Source of the DNA: JAPHTQ01 sp050288165
GTDB lineage: Bacteria; Pseudomonadota; Gammaproteobacteria; Thiohalomonadales; Thiohalomonadaceae
Assembly (NCBI GenBank): GCA_050288165.1
Contig: JBNKDG010000011.1
Span: 1 to 64,000, forward strand
Reading direction: 5' to 3'
Length of the DNA: 64,000 nucleotides
Part shown: positions 60,817-64,000 of the stretch, piece after piece
How the letters are laid out: each line of letters begins with the position of its first letter
How positions within the stretch are numbered: position 1 is the first letter of the stretch
Notes under the pieces: model-generated
Seen by the model: the letters and a program-made list of their open reading frames with translations, nothing else
The model's database searches: none
What the model was told of the DNA's origin: nothing
Translations under genes and position numbers: made by a program

Positions 60817-63800
60817 CTAATAGCCCCCTAAAAAGACCGTTGGATTCAGTCTGTCATACAAACCATTCTGCCTTTCGATAAGGATATTGTAGTCAGCAAT
60901 ATACTCATCCCAACATTTATCCATGCATTCTTTATAGTCAAAACATGGTACAGCTTTACTCTGTTCTATACAGTTCGCATCACACAACAAGCGTCTGTCA
61001 TCGTTTGCTGCTAAGGCGTCATCAACCAATCCAAGCTGTCGCCATATATCCTGAATCCGCCGCTCCCACTTCTGAACTAACTCGTTTTCAACTTGAGATT
61101 GTGCTCTTGCCAGCAGATATTCCTCGATAATCTTCTGTAAAAAGCCGCTAACACTTCCTCGTCTAAGTCCTAATGCATCTGAATGAAATAGGGGGTTACT
61201 ATCGACATAAGCGAATGTATTTAGCCCACCTTTCAACCCTACCGGATCCGACTCAATGTACCGCCCTAAGCTAGGATCATAATCCCTAAAGTAGTTGTAA
61301 TGTTTCCCTGTCTCGCTGTCGAAGTACTGGCCTGGGAATCTGAGGTTGTAGCTGAATGTCCTTCCATCCCCATCCGGATCATCATTGGCTGCGGTGGTGC
61401 CAAACGGGTCACTGTCCCAGCGCCAGATTTCGGTGTTGTTTTTGTCAGTGATGACCCGCGGCGTACCGAGGTGATCGCTGTGGATGGCGTAGACTCTGTC
61501 GTGTTTCACGGTAGCGACCGGCAGGTTACCCAGCCAGATGGTCTCCTGGTCGACTTTGCCCTTGCGGTTGTATTCACCAAGCAGACGATGGTCATCGTAG
61601 ATGAAGAGACGTTCGCTGTAGCCTTGATGACGATTGTGTTCACGCAGGCGGTCGATTTTTTTGCCCTTCTCCCCTTTTTTGTCTCGACCTTTGTCGTCGT
61701 GTTTGTCTTTTCGATGGTGTTCGACACAGGTGATGTTTTGGTGCCATTCGTGTTGGCTATCACGATGGTCTTTGTCGTTGCCTTTCCTTTGCTTGTTCTC
61801 TTTCTCCTTATCCCATCCGTTATGCTTGCCGTTGTCACCGCAGCTATCGTCGATGGCGATTTTGCTGATGCGCTGGCCTAGAGCGTTATAGCGGTATTCG
61901 GCGGTGTCACCATTGTCGATGGTAACGAGACGGTTTTGCGTATCGTACTGGTAGGTATGGGTACCATCGTCGATGAGGTTACCGTTGGGGTCGTAGGCAT
62001 AGTCAGCCGTATTGACAGCTACAAGACGATTACTCGTAGCACCGATGGTGTAGGCGGTGACGGTGCCACTGTTGTCCTGGCTCAGGCGGTTGCCGTTGGC
62101 GTCGTATTCCCAGGCCAGGTTGGTCGCTCCTGCGCATCCTGCGCCCGCGACATTAGTGCATCCCTGCACGTCATCATTTGCGGCGGTGAGGCGACTGAGG
62201 GCATCGTAGCCATAGCTCCAGTTGGTATTGCTGCTGATGGCGGTAATGTTGCCGTTGGCGTCGTAGGTCAGCAGGCGCTGCCCGTTTCCGAGACTCTGAC
62301 TAATCAATCGGCCATCAAGATCATAACCACGTACGCTCTGGCTACCGTTAGCCCAGGTCCAACCGCTTACAGGGCCGAATGCCTGGTAGGTGATGGCGTT
62401 GAGTAGTGGCTGGCCGTTAACGGTCATGGCTTCAATCTGGCCGTTGACGTAGGTGTAGCCGACCTGCATGCCTGATGGATAGGTGATGCCACTAAGATGA
62501 CCATTGGTGTCGTATTGCCAGGCGGTGGTTTGAGTCACTGCCTGTTTTTTGCTTTGCAGGGTGCGGCTGCGACTAACGGTGCGACCGTGTAGATCGTAAG
62601 CCCATGCGGTGGTAAGTCCCGGTTCGCTGATTTGTGCCAGTCGTCCGATGCCGTTAGGGGCGGTGTCATAGGTATAGGTAATGACCGTTCCATCGGCATA
62701 GGTGGTTTGTATCAGGCGATTGAGTGCATCGTAGGTGTACGTGGTTGTCAGCCCGTTCGCATCGGATTTGGTCAGGACATTACCCGCAGCATCGTGGCTA
62801 AAGGTTGTCGTGCCGGTATCGGGGCTGTGCTGCTCCATCAGGTTACCGAGACCGTCGTAAACATAGGTGGTCGTGTTGTTATTGGGGTCGGTTACCGCCG
62901 TCAGACGGTCATGGGTATCGTAACCATAACTGGTGACGCCGTTGATGGGGTTGGTCTGTTCGACTAACCGGTTAAGACCATCGTAGGCGCTGCGGTGCAG
63001 CTGTTGTAGCGGGTCGATGACCTGGGTCCGGTTATCGTTACGGTCGTAGCCGTAGGTGGTGATCTGGCCGCTGGCGCCGACGCTCATCAGCAGGCGGCTC
63101 AGTTCATCGTAGACTTTTTGTTGGCGGCGGGTCAGTTGGCCGCTGGTGTCAGTCACTTTCTCCTCAGTACGATTGCCCATCGGATCGAGAGTGTAATCGA
63201 TACGATTTCCGTCGCTGTCGACGATGGCAATGAGGCGATTGGCAGCATCATATTCATAGCTGAGGGTAATACCACCAGGGGCAGTAACCGCGGTCAGGTT
63301 ACCTACCGGGTCATAGCTCATGCTGGTTTTTTCTGTCCCCACGAGTCGCTCAATAAGACGACCTTTGTCGTCATAAGCCAGTCTGCTTTCCAGGCCATTG
63401 GCATCGCGGGTCAATATCGGACGACCGTAGGCGTCACGGGTGACGATTTCAGTGGTATGACCAAGCGCATTGGTCACGGTGCTGAGTCGGCCATCCACAT
63501 CGTAGCTGTAGGTGGTGATATCGCTAACATCCACACGCGGACCATCGACGGTTGCCAACAGGCCTTGGGCATTGTAGTTGTAACCGGTGGTACGACGGTT
63601 GCCTGTCGTCAGATCGACAAGGCTGCGTTCCAGGGTGCGGCCCTCCGCATCGTAAACGTAGCGGGTTTCTGTATTGCCTTCGGTAACAACCAGCGGTTTG
63701 CGTAGGGCGCTGTCCCATTGGGTGTTGATGGTACGGCTTTCCGGCAGCCCTGCCGCTTCGGTGCGACTGAGTTCGAGGCCGTTGGCGTCATGACTGAACT

Positions 63801-64000
63801 GGGTGACGATGCCTTTGGCATCGACTTTCTCGGTGAGAAAACCATTGGCATCGAAGCTGTAGTCCATCGCCGTACCCTGGCAGGTCTGGGTCGGCTCGCC
63901 TTCGACGTGGACGATCTTCTTCACGCCGTGGATGATTTCGAAGGTAAAGGTAGTCTTTTTCCCGAGGGCGTTGGTGAGGGTAGTGGTGCCGTCGGCGTTA
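60817..64000 (-). CDS. Rhs/YD-repeat protein, partial (N-terminus beyond right edge)
   Basis: About 1060 residues are visible; the frame stays open to the edge (NADGTTTLTNALGKKTTFTF), so the true start is outside. More than 30 YD repeats run from the edge to about residue 780, in the form of YDANGNLTQ-type units. The core ends RDYDPSLGRYIESDPVGLKG, with NTFAYVDSNPLFHSDALGLR marking the start of the variable tip (about 120 residues, several cysteines: LCDANCIEQ, CFDYKECMDKCWDEY). A charged Lys/Asp/His insert of about 90 residues sits between QRISKIAIDDSCGD and QGYSERLFIYDD. Rhs proteins deliver toxic tips to neighbours, often through type VI secretion. The ATG/GTG at 63924 is only an internal codon. 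Confidence 0.85.
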   Translation of the reverse strand, partial: NADGTTTLTNALGKKTTFTFEIIHGVKKIVHVEGEPTQTCQGTAMDYSFDANGFLTEKVDAKGIVTQFSHDANGLELSRTEAAGLPESRTINTQWDSALRKPLVVTEGNTETRYVYDAEGRTLERSLVDLTTGNRRTTGYNYNAQGLLATVDGPRVDVSDITTYSYDVDGRLSTVTNALGHTTEIVTRDAYGRPILTRDANGLESRLAYDDKGRLIERLVGTEKTSMSYDPVGNLTAVTAPGGITLSYEYDAANRLIAIVDSDGNRIDYTLDPMGNRTEEKVTDTSGQLTRRQQKVYDELSRLLMSVGASGQITTYGYDRNDNRTQVIDPLQQLHRSAYDGLNRLVEQTNPINGVTSYGYDTHDRLTAVTDPNNNTTTYVYDGLGNLMEQHSPDTGTTTFSHDAAGNVLTKSDANGLTTTYTYDALNRLIQTTYADGTVITYTYDTAPNGIGRLAQISEPGLTTAWAYDLHGRTVSRSRTLQSKKQAVTQTTAWQYDTNGHLSGITYPSGMQVGYTYVNGQIEAMTVNGQPLLNAITYQAFGPVSGWTWANGSQSVRGYDLDGRLISQSLGNGQRLLTYDANGNITAISSNTNWSYGYDALSRLTAANDDVQGCTNVAGAGCAGATNLAWEYDANGNRLSQDNSGTVTAYTIGATSNRLVAVNTADYAYDPNGNLIDDGTHTYQYDTQNRLVTIDNGDTAEYRYNALGQRISKIAIDDSCGDNGKHNGWDKEKENKQRKGNDKDHRDSQHEWHQNITCVEHHRKDKHDDKGRDKKGEKGKKIDRLREHNRHQGYSERLFIYDDHRLLGEYNRKGKVDQETIWLGNLPVATVKHDRVYAIHSDHLGTPRVITDKNNTEIWRWDSDPFGTTAANDDPDGDGRTFSYNLRFPGQYFDSETGKHYNYFRDYDPSLGRYIESDPVGLKGGLNTFAYVDSNPLFHSDALGLRRGSVSGFLQKIIEEYLLARAQSQVENELVQKWERRIQDIWRQLGLVDDALAANDDRRLLCDANCIEQSKAVPCFDYKECMDKCWDEYIADYNILIERQNGLYDRLNPTVFLGGY

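Noticed and set aside
63924..64000. Start of the large Rhs gene at 63924
   Set aside because: The frame continues in Rhs-like sequence beyond the window, so 63924 is an internal codon.
1..64000. tRNA or rRNA genes
   Set aside because: I saw no cloverleaf-like block with TTCRANYC and matching stem, and no rRNA sequence; a dedicated search would be needed to exclude a divergent one.

Overview
The window reads as the chromosome of a gammaproteobacterium. The housekeeping genes and their order are typical of that class (lptG-lptF divergent from pepA-holC-valS, tex, rlmJ, selD-mnmH, purL, rsuA, tcdA), their GC content is moderate to high, and a Chromatiales-like sulfur-oxidiser relative is a guess, not a proof. 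I recognised no rRNA or tRNA genes and no CRISPR array.

Layout. (1) 1-5392: an AT-rich chromosomal integron. Nine cassettes, the outermost running off the left edge, lie on the minus strand. Eight attC sites separate them or end them, and a divergent integrase gene (intI) lies at the right. The intI gene has one extra G directly after its start codon. (2) 5450-11014: tex, rlmJ and a translationally overlapping selD-mnmH (selU) pair. (3) 11053-13388: a tandem universal stress protein and a SulP permease. (4) 13632-19229: a tightly coupled minus-strand operon of a 7TM transglutaminase-like protein, a RimK-like ATP-grasp ligase, a TPR protein and an outer-membrane barrel. (5) 19425-28362: purL, a 14-copy heptamer repeat, an RDD/PHP membrane pair, and lptF-lptG-DUF3108. 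(6) 28472-33637: pepA, holC, a small acidic protein and valS. (7) 33837-36350: one copy of a 141-bp foldback repeat, a TIR-like gene, a DUF1697 gene with a non-standard start, and an EF-hand protein. (8) 36440-46175: DUF2892, then a near-gapless minus-strand run DUF2339-DUF3999-cyclase-tcdA-DUF523-rsuA-Crp/Fnr, the second 141-bp repeat, and an MFS transporter.

(9) 46362-64000 is accessory DNA. Three Rhs/YD-repeat genes or fragments on the minus strand are each followed by one or two small secreted, lipoprotein or membrane genes (immunity candidates) and then by a copy of an 89-bp repeat. That repeat is built of degenerate ~22-bp units resembling IS21-family ends. Between the Rhs modules lie an AbiE-type toxin-antitoxin pair and an unusual four-gene operon: istA, istB, a DnaG/Toprim-like protein fused to a recombinase core-binding domain, and a tyrosine recombinase. 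Upstream of istA is a putative short RNA with a good sigma70 promoter and terminator, followed by two unknown genes in divergent orientation.

The strongest candidate for a new system is the istA-istB-Toprim-tyrosine recombinase operon. The Shine-Dalgarno of its third gene overlaps the stop codon of istB, so the genes look co-evolved rather than placed together by chance insertion. Second come the Rhs tip/immunity modules tailed by the 89-bp repeat, the transglutaminase-like/ATP-grasp cluster, and the integron with its frameshifted integrase. All calls come from reading the sequence and from remembered family features; no database search was run.
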